Origin: Pandoraea vervacti
Lineage (GTDB): Bacteria > Pseudomonadota > Gammaproteobacteria > Burkholderiales > Burkholderiaceae
Reading direction: 5' to 3'
DNA: 64,000 nucleotides
Assembly (NCBI RefSeq): GCF_000934605.2
Contig: NZ_CP010897.2
Span: 4,898,001 to 4,962,000 of the forward strand
Position 1 is the stretch's first letter. Each line of letters begins with the position of its first letter. Shown one piece after another: positions 55,492 through 64,000 of this stretch. The notes below the pieces were generated by a model, which saw only the letters and a program-made list of their open reading frames with translations, had not been told where the DNA came from and did no database searches. The position numbers and the translations under genes were made by a program.

Positions 55492-56067
55492 ATGCGCCCT
55501 TTCCTCGCCCGCCGCGCCCCGCGCCTGGCCACGCTCGTCTCTTTGGCCGCCCTTGCGTTGGTGGCCGCATGCAGCAGCACGTCGCAGCCCGTCCAGGACT
55601 TTGACGAGTACCTGGCTCAGCAGGAGGCCAACAAGGGCAAATGGAAGGAAGCGGAATTCAAGCTGCCGACCACTGCGCCGCAGGACGCCGATCTCATCAG
55701 TTTCCCCACGCTGCCGAATTCGTCGCTCGACTACGCCATCGACGCGAAGTCCATCGAAGTGACGCGCGAAGACGGCGTGGTTCGCTACATCGCCGTCATT
55801 CGCAGCAAGGAAGGCGCACGTAACGTCTCGTACGAAGGCATGCATTGCGCAACGTTCGAATCGCGCCTTTACGCCACCGGTCGCCCTGACGGCACCTGGG
55901 TCGCAGCGCGCAACAGCGAATGGCGTCCCATCAAGCCGTACGGTTCGACCGCCTATCAGGGCATTCTTTATCGCGATTTCCTCTGCCAGGACAAGACGCC
56001 GTATGGCACCGCCAAGGACATCGTGCAGAACCTGCGCTATCCGACGACACCCGCCGCATATCGGTAA
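55492..56067 (+). CDS. CNP1-like family lipoprotein
   Basis: 191 aa. Signal sequence with lipobox LVAAC (C27), then a linker and the conserved region WKEAEFKLPTTAPQDADLISF, VRYIAVIRSKEGARNVSYEGMHC and LYRDFLCQDKTPYGTAKDIVQNLRYP of the CNP1-like family (PF08750 by memory). The function is unknown; it should be anchored to the outer or inner membrane in the periplasm. It follows rppH by 86 bp and ends at the hairpin at 56201. Confidence 0.88.
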   Translation: MRPFLARRAPRLATLVSLAALALVAACSSTSQPVQDFDEYLAQQEANKGKWKEAEFKLPTTAPQDADLISFPTLPNSSLDYAIDAKSIEVTREDGVVRYIAVIRSKEGARNVSYEGMHCATFESRLYATGRPDGTWVAARNSEWRPIKPYGSTAYQGILYRDFLCQDKTPYGTAKDIVQNLRYPTTPAAYR

Positions 56068-56200
56068 TCGGCGCTAATCGACGCTAAACGGCACTCTGAC
56101 TGGCGCTTACCGGCGCCGGCCGGTGCTCACGGGCATTGAAATCCGCTGATAGCCGACCGGCCAAGACGTATCTTCTACGTCTTCGCCAGAACGCCGCCAT

Positions 56201-56237
56201 AAAAAAACGCTGGTCACGATCTCGTGCCAGCGTTTTT
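56201..56237. terminator. Bidirectional terminator between the CNP1-like gene and proB
   Basis: ACGCTGG-T-CACGA pairs with TCGTG-CCAGCGT (one bulged T, 2-nt loop region), with an A7 tract on the left and T6 on the right. A smaller hairpin AGACGTA/TACGTCT precedes it at about 56165-56182. Confidence 0.9.
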
Positions 56238-56273
56238 TGTTCAGGGTCGCGCCGCTGACTCGGTGCGAGAGGC

Positions 56274-57407
56274 TCAGCGCAAGATCAGGTTGTCGCGATG
56301 AATCAATTCCGGCTCGTTCGCGAAACCCAGCACCTGCTCGATATCGCTGCTTGGGTGACGGCGAATGAGGCGCGCCTCCGAGGCGCTGTAGTTCGACAAT
56401 CCCCGCGCGACCTCATGACCGGCTTCATCCACGCAGGAAATGACCTCGCCGCGCGCGAACGTGCCTTCCACGTCGATCACACCGATCGGCAGCAGGCTCT
56501 TGCCCTCTTCCATCAGTTTCTTGCATGCGCCCGCGTCGATCACGACTCGGCCACGCACCTGCAGATGATCGGCCATCCACTGCTTCCGGGCGGTGAGTAC
56601 CGCCGTGCGCGCCACCAGTTGCGTACCGATGGCTTCGCCGCCGGCCAGCCGCACGAGCACGTCGGCCTCGCGACCCGAGGCGATCACGGTGTGTGCGCCA
56701 CTCGTCGCGGCGCGCTTGGCCGCCAGGATCTTGGTCAGCATGCCGCCGCGGCCGATATTGGTGCCCGCGCCGCCCGCCATCGCCTCGAGACGTTCGTCCC
56801 CCGCCTCGGCCTCATGCACGAATTCGGCGTCCGGATGCTTTCGCGGATCGGCGGTATATAGGCCCGACTGGTCGGTGAGGATGACGAGCGCGTCGCCGTC
56901 GATCAGGTTCGTGACGAGCGCGCCCAGCGTGTCGTTGTCGCCGAACTTGATTTCGTCCGTCACGACGGTGTCGTTCTCATTGATGATCGGCACCACACCG
57001 AGGCGCAACAGCGTGAGCAAGGTCGTGCGCGCGTTCAGGTAGCGTTCGCGATCGGCCAGGTCGGCATGGGTGAGCAGAATCTGCGCCGTACGCACGCCAT
57101 GTTCGGCGAAACGCGTCTCGTAGACCTGCGCGAGGCCCATCTGGCCCACGGCGGCCGCGGCTTGCAACTCGTCGATGGCCTTTGGACGTCGCGCCCAGCC
57201 CAGACGCTGCATGCCCTCGGCGATCGCGCCCGAACTCACAAGCACGACCTGCTTTGGCAGACGACCGTCGCCCCCGTGCCGCAAAGCGGCGATCTGCTGC
57301 GCCCAGCGCGCAATGGCGACATCATCCAGACCGCGACCGTCGTTGGTCACGAGACTGGAGCCCACTTTCACCACGAGCCGCTTGGCATCGGCGATGACCG
57401 AACGCAT
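56274..57407 (-). CDS. proB: Glutamate 5-kinase
   Basis: 377 aa. Amino-acid kinase domain (RLVVKVGSSLVTNDGRGLD, VSSGAIAEGMQRLG, NENDTVVTDEIKFGDNDTLGALV, GTNIGRGGMLTKILAAKRA) followed by a C-terminal PUA domain (ALVVIDAGACKKLMEEGKSLLPIGVIDVEGTFARGEVI by sense). It is the first step of proline synthesis and is feedback-inhibited by proline in the family. ATG 57407 (MRSVIADAKRLVVKVG) is chosen. It follows obgE in the rplU-rpmA-obgE-proB series. Confidence 0.97.
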   Translation of the reverse strand: MRSVIADAKRLVVKVGSSLVTNDGRGLDDVAIARWAQQIAALRHGGDGRLPKQVVLVSSGAIAEGMQRLGWARRPKAIDELQAAAAVGQMGLAQVYETRFAEHGVRTAQILLTHADLADRERYLNARTTLLTLLRLGVVPIINENDTVVTDEIKFGDNDTLGALVTNLIDGDALVILTDQSGLYTADPRKHPDAEFVHEAEAGDERLEAMAGGAGTNIGRGGMLTKILAAKRAATSGAHTVIASGREADVLVRLAGGEAIGTQLVARTAVLTARKQWMADHLQVRGRVVIDAGACKKLMEEGKSLLPIGVIDVEGTFARGEVISCVDEAGHEVARGLSNYSASEARLIRRHPSSDIEQVLGFANEPELIHRDNLILR

Positions 57408-57574
57408 GGAACTGGATTCTCCTGCGGATGTATTGGGAAGACGGGACTGCCGAGGCCGGGAGGCCGGAATGACGCGGCGCACCGGTCATCTCTCATCGGG
57501 CCACAGCAGCCGGATCGCTGGCGTCGGCGCTCGATATCCGGAACGTCAGCGCCAGCGTTTGAGTGATGTGGAGT

Positions 57575-58705
57575 TTACGCCTTTGGCGTGTCGTCCGTTG
57601 GGCTTTGTGGCGCCACGGCAGCTTCCGGCGCTGCGCTGCCTGCGCGAAAACGCGGATCGGCAGCGGCGTCTTCGATCGCCTCTTCGACGGCGCCACGTTG
57701 CTGATACAGGTACTCCTGCACCGCGAGGCACAACTTCTCGCAGCCCTCACCGGTCAACGCGGAGATCTCGAAGGTCGGGCCGTCCCAGCCGAAACGCTTC
57801 TTGAAGTCGGCCACGCGCTCGACGCGCTCCGCTTCAGGCACCATATCGACCTTGTTGAGCACGAGCCAACGCGGCTTCTGGAACAGTTGCTCGTCGTACT
57901 TTTGCAGTTCGAGAACGATGGCCTTGGCATCCGCGACCGGATCGACGCCTTCGTCGAACGGTGCAATGTCCACGATATGCAGCAACAGACCGGTGCGCTG
58001 CAAGTGACGCAGGAACTGGTGACCGAGGCCGGCGCCTTCCGCCGCACCTTCGATCAATCCCGGAATGTCGGCGATCACGAAGCTCTTGCCCGGCGCGGTG
58101 CGCACGACGCCCAGGTTCGGATGCAGTGTCGTAAACGGATAATCCGCGATTTTCGGACGCGCATTCGACACCGACGCGATAAACGTCGACTTGCCCGCGT
58201 TGGGCATGCCGAGCAAACCGACGTCCGCGAGCACCTTGAGCTCAAGCTGGAGCATGCGGCGCTCGCCAGGTTTGCCGTCGGTCTTCTGGCGCGGCGCCCG
58301 GTTCGTGCTCGACTTGAAGTGGAGGTTGCCCAGACCGCCCGCGCCGCCTTGTGCGAGCACGACTTCCTGACCGTGCTCGGTCAGGTCGGCAATGGTCTCG
58401 CCGGTGTCCATGTCGGTGATGATCGTGCCGACCGGCATGCGCAGGAAGATGTCGTCCCCGCCCTTGCCGTAACAGTCCGAGCCGCGACCGGATTCGCCGT
58501 TCTTCGCCAGATGCTTCTTCGAATAACGGTAATCGATCAGCGTATTGATATTGCGATCCGCTACGGCAAACACACTGCCGCCGCGACCGCCGTCGCCGCC
58601 GTCAGGTCCGCCGAACGGCACGAATTTCTCACGGCGCATCGATGCCGAGCCGTTGCCGCCGTTTCCGGCGATCACCTCGATTCGCGCTGCGTCTATGAAT
58701 TTCAT
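57575..58705 (-). CDS. obgE: GTPase ObgE/CgtA
   Basis: 376 aa. Glycine-rich Obg fold (residues 1-158, MKFIDAARIEVIAGNGGNGS, PDGGDGGRGG), G domain with GMPNAGKST, DIPGLIEGAAEGAGLGHQFL and NKVDM, and an acidic alanine-rich C-terminal tail. It binds the 50S subunit and couples ribosome assembly to growth state. Located downstream of rplU-rpmA as in most proteobacteria. Confidence 0.98.
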   Translation of the reverse strand: MKFIDAARIEVIAGNGGNGSASMRREKFVPFGGPDGGDGGRGGSVFAVADRNINTLIDYRYSKKHLAKNGESGRGSDCYGKGGDDIFLRMPVGTIITDMDTGETIADLTEHGQEVVLAQGGAGGLGNLHFKSSTNRAPRQKTDGKPGERRMLQLELKVLADVGLLGMPNAGKSTFIASVSNARPKIADYPFTTLHPNLGVVRTAPGKSFVIADIPGLIEGAAEGAGLGHQFLRHLQRTGLLLHIVDIAPFDEGVDPVADAKAIVLELQKYDEQLFQKPRWLVLNKVDMVPEAERVERVADFKKRFGWDGPTFEISALTGEGCEKLCLAVQEYLYQQRGAVEEAIEDAAADPRFRAGSAAPEAAVAPQSPTDDTPKA

Positions 58706-58806
58706 GTGGGTCCGCCCCGCTTAACGACCGTCCGCAGACGATCCTGAATACTGTTCAATGACCCGCTTCGGGCGCGACAAGTTCGCTGCACGCCTGCGGG
58801 ACAAAC

Positions 58807-58838
58807 AAAAAAGGCTCCGCATGAGAGCGGAGCCTTTT
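58807..58838 (-). terminator. Intrinsic terminator after rpmA
   Basis: GGCTCCGC / GCGGAGCC stem extended by A:T pairs, 6-nt loop; on the minus strand it ends in TTTTTT. It lies between rpmA and obgE, so most rplU-rpmA transcripts may stop before obgE. Confidence 0.9.
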
Positions 58839-58856
58839 GGTGGCAAAAGGCTTAGC

Positions 58857-59117
58857 TTACGCTGCCGGCACCACGCTAACCACTTGCTTCTTCGCTGCGC
58901 CCTTGATGGCGAATTGCACGTGGCCGTCGGCCAGTGCAAACAGCGTGTGGTCCTTACCGATGCCGACGTTTTCGCCAGCATGCATACGAGTACCACGTTG
59001 GCGAACGATGATGCCGCCAGCCAGGATCGCCTGACCGCCGTACACCTTCACGCCAAGGCGCTTCGACTCGGAATCGCGGCCGTTACGGGACGATCCGCCT
59101 GCTTTTTTGTGTGCCAT
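58857..59117 (-). CDS. rpmA: 50S ribosomal protein L27
   Basis: 86 aa. MAHKKAGGSSRNGRDSESKR start and GQAILAGGIIVRQRGTRMHAGENVGIGKDHTLFALADGHVQF, the full L27 signature (given in parts). It sits at the peptidyl-transferase centre. 28 bp after rplU. Confidence 0.99.
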   Translation of the reverse strand: MAHKKAGGSSRNGRDSESKRLGVKVYGGQAILAGGIIVRQRGTRMHAGENVGIGKDHTLFALADGHVQFAIKGAAKKQVVSVVPAA

Positions 59118-59145
59118 GACTTAACTCCTTACCTAGCTCGATCGA

Positions 59146-59457
59146 TTAGCCGTTGATGCTGTCGATGCGCAGCTCGGTGTAGTTTTGGCGATGGCCTTGA
59201 CGCTTTTGGTAGTGCTTGCGACGGCGCATCTTGAAAATCTTCACCTTGGGGTGACGACCCTGGGCGATAACGGTAGCCTTGACGGAAGCCCCACTGACCA
59301 ACGGCGCACCGAACTTAATCGATTCACCCTCGCCGACGGCGAGAACCTGGTCGATGGTGATTTCAGCGCCAATGTCAGCCGGTATCTGTTCTACTTTGAG
59401 CTTTTCGCCAGCAGCAACCTTATATTGCTTACCGCCGGTTTTTATGACCGCGTACAT
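59146..59457 (-). CDS. rplU: 50S ribosomal protein L21
   Basis: 103 aa. MYAVIKTGGKQYKVAAGEKLKVEQ start and C-terminal MRRRKHYQKRQGHRQNYTELRI are the L21 signature. It binds 23S rRNA. First gene of rplU-rpmA; a strong promoter lies 149 bp upstream. Confidence 0.99.
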   Translation of the reverse strand: MYAVIKTGGKQYKVAAGEKLKVEQIPADIGAEITIDQVLAVGEGESIKFGAPLVSGASVKATVIAQGRHPKVKIFKMRRRKHYQKRQGHRQNYTELRIDSING

Positions 59458-59605
59458 TGTTGAACCTCACTCATAAACAAGAGAATTTCCGTGCAGACCG
59501 AGGGTCCCGAAAGGACTCGACTTACCGGTCGATCGCACTGCCGCAGCCCGTCATACCGAAGTATTTTCGGACCTTGCGCAGCGAATGCGCGCACGAAAAC
59601 GGGGA

Positions 59606-59634
59606 ATTATACAGACTTTCTCCTTTTGCGTCAA
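59606..59634 (-). promoter_or_regulatory. Strong sigma-70 promoter of rplU-rpmA
   Basis: On the minus strand TTGACG (59629-59634), a 17-bp spacer and TATAAT (59606-59611), with TG immediately before the -10 (TGTATAAT). The predicted leader is about 140 nt. Confidence 0.85.
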
Positions 59635-59733
59635 AGACTTCCATGACGCCAGTCATTCCGCGGCTCTGGTGCCCGAAAGTGGCCGCACCCACTATATAAT
59701 TTGGGGCGAATTTTTCCTCACCCGAGCCTTGTC

Positions 59734-60714
59734 TTGACTGCTTCGACTTCTTCCCAGAACGTACTGGCCGCCATCGCCGACGACATGCGTGCCGTCGACC
59801 AGCTTATCCGCCACCGGCTGGCCTCCGAGGTGGTCCTGATCAATCAGATCTCGGAGTACATCATCAATTCGGGCGGCAAGCGACTGCGCCCGGCATTGCT
59901 GCTGCTCGTCTCAGGCGCACTCGGCGTGACCTCGCCGGCTCGTTACGAGCTCGCCGCAGTCATCGAATTCATTCATACGTCCACGCTGCTGCATGACGAT
60001 GTCGTCGACGAATCGGACTTGCGCCGCGGCAAGCAGACGGCCAACGCCCTGTTCGGCAATGCCGCCTCGGTCCTGGTCGGCGACTTTCTGTATTCGCGCT
60101 CCTTCGAGATGATGGTGAGCGTGGACAACATGCGCGTAATGCAGATTCTGGCGCGCGCCACCAACGTGATCGCCGAAGGCGAAGTGCTGCAATTGCTGAA
60201 CATGCACGACCCGGACGTGGACGAGGCTCGTTACCTGCAGGTCATCAAGTACAAGACGGCCACGCTGTTCGAGGCGGCCACGCAGCTCGCCGCCGTGCTG
60301 GCCAACGCCGACGCGCAGACCGAAGCCGCCGTGCGCGAGTATGGCGGCCGCCTGGGCACCGCCTTCCAGTTGATGGACGACTGGCTCGACTACGCCGGCG
60401 ACACCGACGCGATGGGCAAGAACGCGGGCGATGATTTGCGCGAAGGCAAGCCCACGCTGCCGCTGATCCACGTGCTTCAGCACGGCACCGACGAAGAACG
60501 CGCCCTCGTGCGCGAAGCGATCGAGAATGGCGGCACCGACAAGTTCGAGCCGATTCTCGCCGCGATCACGCGCACGGGAGCACTCGACTACACGCTGGCG
60601 CGCGCCAAGGAAGAGGCCGATGCGGCCGCGCAAATAATTTCTGCACTTCCCTCTTCCCATTACAAAAATAGCCTGCTAGAATTATGCTCTTACTCGATAG
60701 CGCGACGCACTTAG
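59734..60714 (+). CDS. ispB: Octaprenyl diphosphate synthase
   Basis: 326 aa from TTG 59734. Trans-prenyltransferase with two aspartate-rich motifs, LLHDDVVDESDLRRG and LMDDWLDYAGDTD, and the GGKRLRPALLLL segment. It makes the ubiquinone side chain. No ATG lies before the conserved part except one at 59785; a perfect TATAAT at 59695-59700 rules out starts upstream of about 59710. It diverges from rplU. Confidence 0.93.
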   Translation: MTASTSSQNVLAAIADDMRAVDQLIRHRLASEVVLINQISEYIINSGGKRLRPALLLLVSGALGVTSPARYELAAVIEFIHTSTLLHDDVVDESDLRRGKQTANALFGNAASVLVGDFLYSRSFEMMVSVDNMRVMQILARATNVIAEGEVLQLLNMHDPDVDEARYLQVIKYKTATLFEAATQLAAVLANADAQTEAAVREYGGRLGTAFQLMDDWLDYAGDTDAMGKNAGDDLREGKPTLPLIHVLQHGTDEERALVREAIENGGTDKFEPILAAITRTGALDYTLARAKEEADAAAQIISALPSSHYKNSLLELCSYSIARRT

Positions 60715-60733
60715 CGAAGTAGCAGTATCGAAG

Positions 60734-60810
60734 CGGGGTGTAGCTTAGCCTGGTAGAGCGCTACGTTCGGGACGTAGAGGCCGGAGGTTCGAATCCTCTC
60801 ACCCCGACCA
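60734..60810 (+). tRNA. tRNA-Pro (anticodon CGG)
   Basis: 77 nt cloverleaf: acceptor CGGGGTG/CACCCCG, D arm TAGCTTAGCCTGGTAGAGC, anticodon stem CTACG/CGTAG with loop TTCGGGA (anticodon CGG), T arm GGAGGTTCGAATCCTCT, discriminator A and encoded CCA. It lies 20 bp after ispB and just before an intrinsic terminator. Confidence 0.98.
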
Positions 60811-60835
60811 GGATTTACTTTGCTTTATGCAAAGC

Positions 60836-60870
60836 AAAAAAACCGACGGCATTGTCCGTCGGTTTTTTTT
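60836..60870 (+). terminator. Intrinsic terminator after tRNA-Pro
   Basis: AACCGACGG / CCGTCGGTT stem followed by T8 (60863-60870) and preceded by A-run. A small CTTTGC/GCAAAG hairpin precedes it at 60818-60833. Confidence 0.93.
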
Positions 60871-61056
60871 ATTTCTGCGTCGAGAACAGCAGCCGGACAC
60901 TACGTCCTCGATGGACACTTGGCAGTCCATCGCAATCCGGTCGCCACCGGCAACCTCGCGGCGATTCGAAAAAAGCCTCATCACTGGCGCCGTTATCCCC
61001 TCTGATATAGTGGCAACTCATTGCCACCCCCCAGCGCTTGTCGCGCATCTAACAGC

Positions 61057-62349
61057 TTGGACGCCTTGCCCTTATGGGCGCAGATTTGCGCCGTCGCCTT
61101 CCTGATCGTCTGCTCGGGATTCTTTTCCATTTCCGAGACCAGCATGATGGCGCTCAACCGCCATCGCCTGAAGCACCTCGTGCGCATGAACGTGCACGGC
61201 GCCCGGTCGACGCAGGGACTGCTCTCGCGCACCGAAGATCTTCTCTCGACGATTCTGGTCGGCAACAACGTCATCAATACCGTCGTGCCGGTGCTCACCA
61301 CCTCGATTGCGGTGCGCTACTTCGGCAACGATGCCATCACGCTGTCCATCGCCACGGCGGTCATTGCGTTGCTGATCATCATCTTCGCCGAGATCGCCCC
61401 GAAGATCGTCGGCGCAACGTATCCGGATCGCATCGCCCTGTCTGTCAGCACACCGCTCAAGCCCATCGTCGCCGCCGCCAGGCCGCTGGTTTGGGTGCTG
61501 AACAGTTTCGTGCGCGGCATGCTCCGTGTGCTGCGGATCGACACACGTCGCGCGGCCGGAGAAACGCGCCTGACGACCGAGGAATTGCGCACCATTGTGC
61601 TTGAGGCCGGCAACTACATGCCGACCAAACCGCGCAGCGTGCTGCTCAACCTGCTCGACCTGGAGAATATCGCGGTCGACGACGTGATGGTGCCGCGCGC
61701 GCGTATCGAGGCCCTGGATATCTCAGCCCCCCTCGACACGATCCTCTCGCAACTCGAGACTTGCTACCACAACAAGCTGCCGGTCTATGACGGCGACATC
61801 GATCGCATCGTCGGCATTCTTCCCGTGCGCCGCACCCTTTCCGCACTGCGCCACCCGGACGACATCACCGTCGACACGTTGCGCGCATTGCTCGTCGATC
61901 CGTACTTCATTCCGAGCGATACGCCGGCGTTGCGTCAGTTGCAGTATTTCCAGGAGAACCAGCGTCGTGTGGGGCTGGTCGTCAACGAATACGGCGAGGT
62001 CGAGGGGCTCGTCACGACCGAAGACATCATCGAAGAACTCATCGGCGAATTCACGACGAGCGTGCCCGGCGCCGGCGGCAGCCGCTCGGGCTGGACGGCC
62101 GAAGGGGAGTGTCTGGTTGGCGGCGGCGTCGGACTGCGCGATCTGAACCGCCGACTGGGACTGCACCTGCCGACCGATGGCCCCAAAACGCTCAACGGCT
62201 TGATTCTCGAAGTGCTGCGCGAGATTCCGGAAGCATCCGTCAGTCTGGAGATCGATGGCCTTCGCATGGAAATCGTGCAGATCGACAATCAGGCGATCAA
62301 GACCGTGCGCCTGTTCAAACCGGGACCGCGTCCTGCGCACCACGACTGA
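61057..62349 (+). CDS. CorC/HlyC-type (CNNM + CBS) membrane protein
   Basis: About 430 aa. DUF21/CNNM membrane domain (LPLWAQICAVAFLIVCSGFFSISETSMMALNRHRL), two CBS domains (about 215-335, VDDVMVPRARIEALD... VGLVVNEYGEVEGLVTTEDIIEELIGEF) and a C-terminal CorC_HlyC domain (RRLGLHLPTDGPKTLNGLILEVL). The family transports or senses Mg2+ or Co2+. Start: TTG 61057 (LDALPLWAQ) chosen because a TATAGT -10-like element lies at 61006-61011; the longer frame from TTG 61021 leaves almost no leader. Confidence 0.85.
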   Translation: MDALPLWAQICAVAFLIVCSGFFSISETSMMALNRHRLKHLVRMNVHGARSTQGLLSRTEDLLSTILVGNNVINTVVPVLTTSIAVRYFGNDAITLSIATAVIALLIIIFAEIAPKIVGATYPDRIALSVSTPLKPIVAAARPLVWVLNSFVRGMLRVLRIDTRRAAGETRLTTEELRTIVLEAGNYMPTKPRSVLLNLLDLENIAVDDVMVPRARIEALDISAPLDTILSQLETCYHNKLPVYDGDIDRIVGILPVRRTLSALRHPDDITVDTLRALLVDPYFIPSDTPALRQLQYFQENQRRVGLVVNEYGEVEGLVTTEDIIEELIGEFTTSVPGAGGSRSGWTAEGECLVGGGVGLRDLNRRLGLHLPTDGPKTLNGLILEVLREIPEASVSLEIDGLRMEIVQIDNQAIKTVRLFKPGPRPAHHD

Positions 62350-62515
62350 GTCGTGAGCGTGCGATGAAGCGTATCGACTTGCGAACTGCGTGAATCGATC
62401 GCGTCACCTTCGCTCACTGCACGTCACACGAGGGCATTTTTCGGTTTTTTCCGATTGAGTCGTCGCAGGGTTGCGTCGAGACTGAAGCTTCACGCAGCTC
62501 TCGCCGGACCCTGTC

Positions 62516-63739
62516 ATGTCGCACTCAGCCGCTCTCTCGAACGACACCACGCCGTCGGTAAATCATCGCGCATCGGCCTCAAACCCTGCCATCCCCCACC
62601 CCTTCGACCCTGGCGCACCCAAGGCCACCACGCCGCTGCAATGCCTTGAAGAGATATTGAGCGACGCGGTGCGCGCCGGTGCGTCGGACGTGCATTTCGA
62701 GCCGATGGCGCAACGCTTTCGCGTGCGCCTGCGTATCGATGGGCGCCTGCAGGAATACCGTGACGTTCCCTTGCCGTGGCGCGACATGCTCGTCTCACGC
62801 CTGAAGGTGCTCGCGAATCTGGACATTGCGCAGAAGCGTTTGCCGCAAGATGGACGCATGCTCTGGCGTGAGGCCGGAGAGCCGGTCGAGTGCCGCGTGA
62901 GCGCGCTGCCGACACTGCACGGTGAAAAACTCGTGGTGCGGTTACTCGATGGCGCAAAGGTACCGCTCTCACTCGAGGGTCTGGGCTATACACCGACGCA
63001 GTACCTCGCCTTGACACGGGCGATCGCGTGTCCACACGGGATGATCCTGCTCACCGGTCCGACCGGTAGCGGCAAGACCGTCTCGCTGTACAGCTGCCTG
63101 CGACGTCTGAACGACGCCTCGCGCAATATCGTCACCATCGAGGACCCCGTGGAAATTCGCCTGCCGGGCGTCACGCAGGTCAATCTCAACGAGCGCGCCG
63201 GACTCGACTTCGCAACGGCGTTGCGCGCCTTTCTCCGGCAAGATCCCGACGTGCTCGTCGTCGGGGAGATTCGCGATGCGCAGACCGCGGAGATTGCCGT
63301 GCAGGCGGCCCAGACGGGCCATCTCGTATTCGCCACGGTGCACGCAAACGACGCGCCAAGCACGCTCGCACGGCTCTTCGACCTCGGTGTCGCGCCTTTC
63401 AATCTCTCGTCGACGCTGCTGCTCATCAGTGCGCAGCGCTTGCTCAGGCGCCGATGTCCTGCCGGGTGCGCGCCGGGCAACGCAACGGGGGATGGCCAAC
63501 GCAGCACCCACGCGTGCATGCGGTGCCGCGGCAGCGGCTTTGCAGGACGCGTGGGCGCGTTTCAGGTGATGCCCATCAGCGCCACGCAAGCCATCAACAT
63601 CTCGCAGGCACGCAGCCCGCACGAACTGGCGGCGCAAGCCCAAAGCGAAGGCGTGATGACGTTGCGCGAGTCGGGACTATGGCACGTCGAGGCGGGAACC
63701 GTTAGCCAGGAGGATGTCGATGCCACGACGCCTGCCTGA
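62516..63739 (+). CDS. GspE/PilB-type secretion/pilus ATPase, short form
   Basis: 407 aa. Contains the N2 domain (CLEEILSDAVRAGASDVHFEP) and ATPase core: Walker A GPTGSGKT, Asp box RNIVTIEDPVE, Walker B LVVGEIRD, His box TGHLVFATVHAND. A zinc site of C-terminal cysteines (RRRCPAGCAP ... ACMRCRGSGFAGR) is present. It lacks the N1 domain (about 150 residues) of classical PilB. It powers pilus or pseudopilus assembly; the next gene is pilC-like. Confidence 0.92.
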   Translation: MSHSAALSNDTTPSVNHRASASNPAIPHPFDPGAPKATTPLQCLEEILSDAVRAGASDVHFEPMAQRFRVRLRIDGRLQEYRDVPLPWRDMLVSRLKVLANLDIAQKRLPQDGRMLWREAGEPVECRVSALPTLHGEKLVVRLLDGAKVPLSLEGLGYTPTQYLALTRAIACPHGMILLTGPTGSGKTVSLYSCLRRLNDASRNIVTIEDPVEIRLPGVTQVNLNERAGLDFATALRAFLRQDPDVLVVGEIRDAQTAEIAVQAAQTGHLVFATVHANDAPSTLARLFDLGVAPFNLSSTLLLISAQRLLRRRCPAGCAPGNATGDGQRSTHACMRCRGSGFAGRVGAFQVMPISATQAINISQARSPHELAAQAQSEGVMTLRESGLWHVEAGTVSQEDVDATTPA

Positions 63740-63811
63740 ACCGGAATCGAACCCGAAATCGAACGGCAATTGCCGCACGCAACTCGGGCGCACATCTGCC
63801 GGAGATGCCTC

Positions 63812-64000
63812 ATGTCTCGAATGATCCGGCCACGCCAGTGGCACTGGCAGGGGCGCGAGGCCGATGGCCAACGCCGACGCGGGGAATGGGTCGCGCACGG
63901 CGAGGCGGCGGTGCGTCTGGCGTTGCGTCGGCAATATCCGCAGATGACGATTACGCACGTAGCGCCGGGACGTCGACAGACTCCTTCGGCACGCACCCGA
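63812..64000 (+). CDS. Type II secretion/type IV pilus inner-membrane protein PilC/GspF (5' part only)
   Basis: The frame opens at ATG 63812 and runs to the window end (63 codons). The start, MSRMIRPRQWHWQGREADGQRRRGEWVAHGEAAVRLALRRQYPQ, given in sense only, resembles the F-domain lead of PilC (W-x-G-x-D-x-x-G-x-x-x-x-G). With the ATPase upstream this is almost certainly pilC. A GGAG lies just upstream. Confidence 0.78.
   Translation, partial: MSRMIRPRQWHWQGREADGQRRRGEWVAHGEAAVRLALRRQYPQMTITHVAPGRRQTPSARTR

Overview
The window is an ordinary stretch of bacterial core chromosome, GC-rich (roughly 62-64% by eye). Gene content and order point to a beta-proteobacterium of the family Burkholderiaceae, plausibly Pandoraea or a near relative. 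The supporting blocks are bamE/fur, tkt-gap, thiL-pgpA-cinA facing pyrF, mpl-yqiA-rnb, aroQ-accB-accC-prmA-DUF3426-tpx, proS | rppH | proB-obgE-rpmA-rplU | ispB-tRNA-Pro-corC-pilB-pilC, and a lysine/alanine-repeat H1-like protein. The genus is inference; the family-level call is well supported.

Layout. 1-7.8 kb: bamE (cut by the window edge) diverges from fur; then an orphan Wzz-type chain-length protein, tkt-gap, a divergent spermidine-synthase-like gene, a VOC protein and rsmE. 7.8-11.0 kb: yidB is split by a complete IS66-family element with an 8-bp target duplication. 11.0-12.2 kb: a barnase-like secreted RNase with its barstar-like inhibitor. 12.3-21.5 kb: maeB, thiL-pgpA-pncC, a complete IS3-family (IS150-like) element sitting in the loop of the former pncC/pyrF terminator, pyrF, corA. 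21.5-31.4 kb: mscS, then a leftward cell-envelope group (mpl, yqiA, RNB-domain nuclease, TonB-like, lpxO, aroE, mtgA). 31.5-38.9 kb: a rightward metabolic and redox series. 39-47.2 kb: the H1-like gene, nrdB, an aldose epimerase, nrdA and ampD. 47.2-64 kb: ccsA, ffh, hpt, marC, proS, rppH, proB-obgE-rpmA-rplU, ispB, tRNA-Pro, a CorC-type transporter, and the start of a pilus/secretion cluster (pilB-like, pilC cut by the window edge).

How the genes work together. Most are housekeeping: central carbon (tkt, gap, maeB), cofactor, pyrimidine and aromatic synthesis (thiL, pyrF, aroE, aroQ), fatty-acid initiation (accBC), ribonucleotide reduction (nrdAB), translation (proS, rplU, rpmA, prmA, rsmE), peptidoglycan building and recycling (mtgA, mpl, ampD) and envelope modification (lpxO, bamE). 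nrdA and nrdB are separate units, yet each has a pair of NrdR-like palindromes at the same 31-bp phase upstream, which suggests they are co-regulated despite being unlinked.

I see no prophage, CRISPR array, defence island or obvious new multi-gene system. The most interesting unexplained signal is between the H1-like gene and nrdB (about 39.8-40.1 kb): a near-consensus promoter and a strong intrinsic terminator, both on the minus strand, bracket about 240 bp with no convincing ORF. This is a candidate small RNA or a leader/attenuator of the H1-like gene. Next come the two IS insertions (one inactivating yidB, one splitting a terminator) and the paired NrdR boxes.
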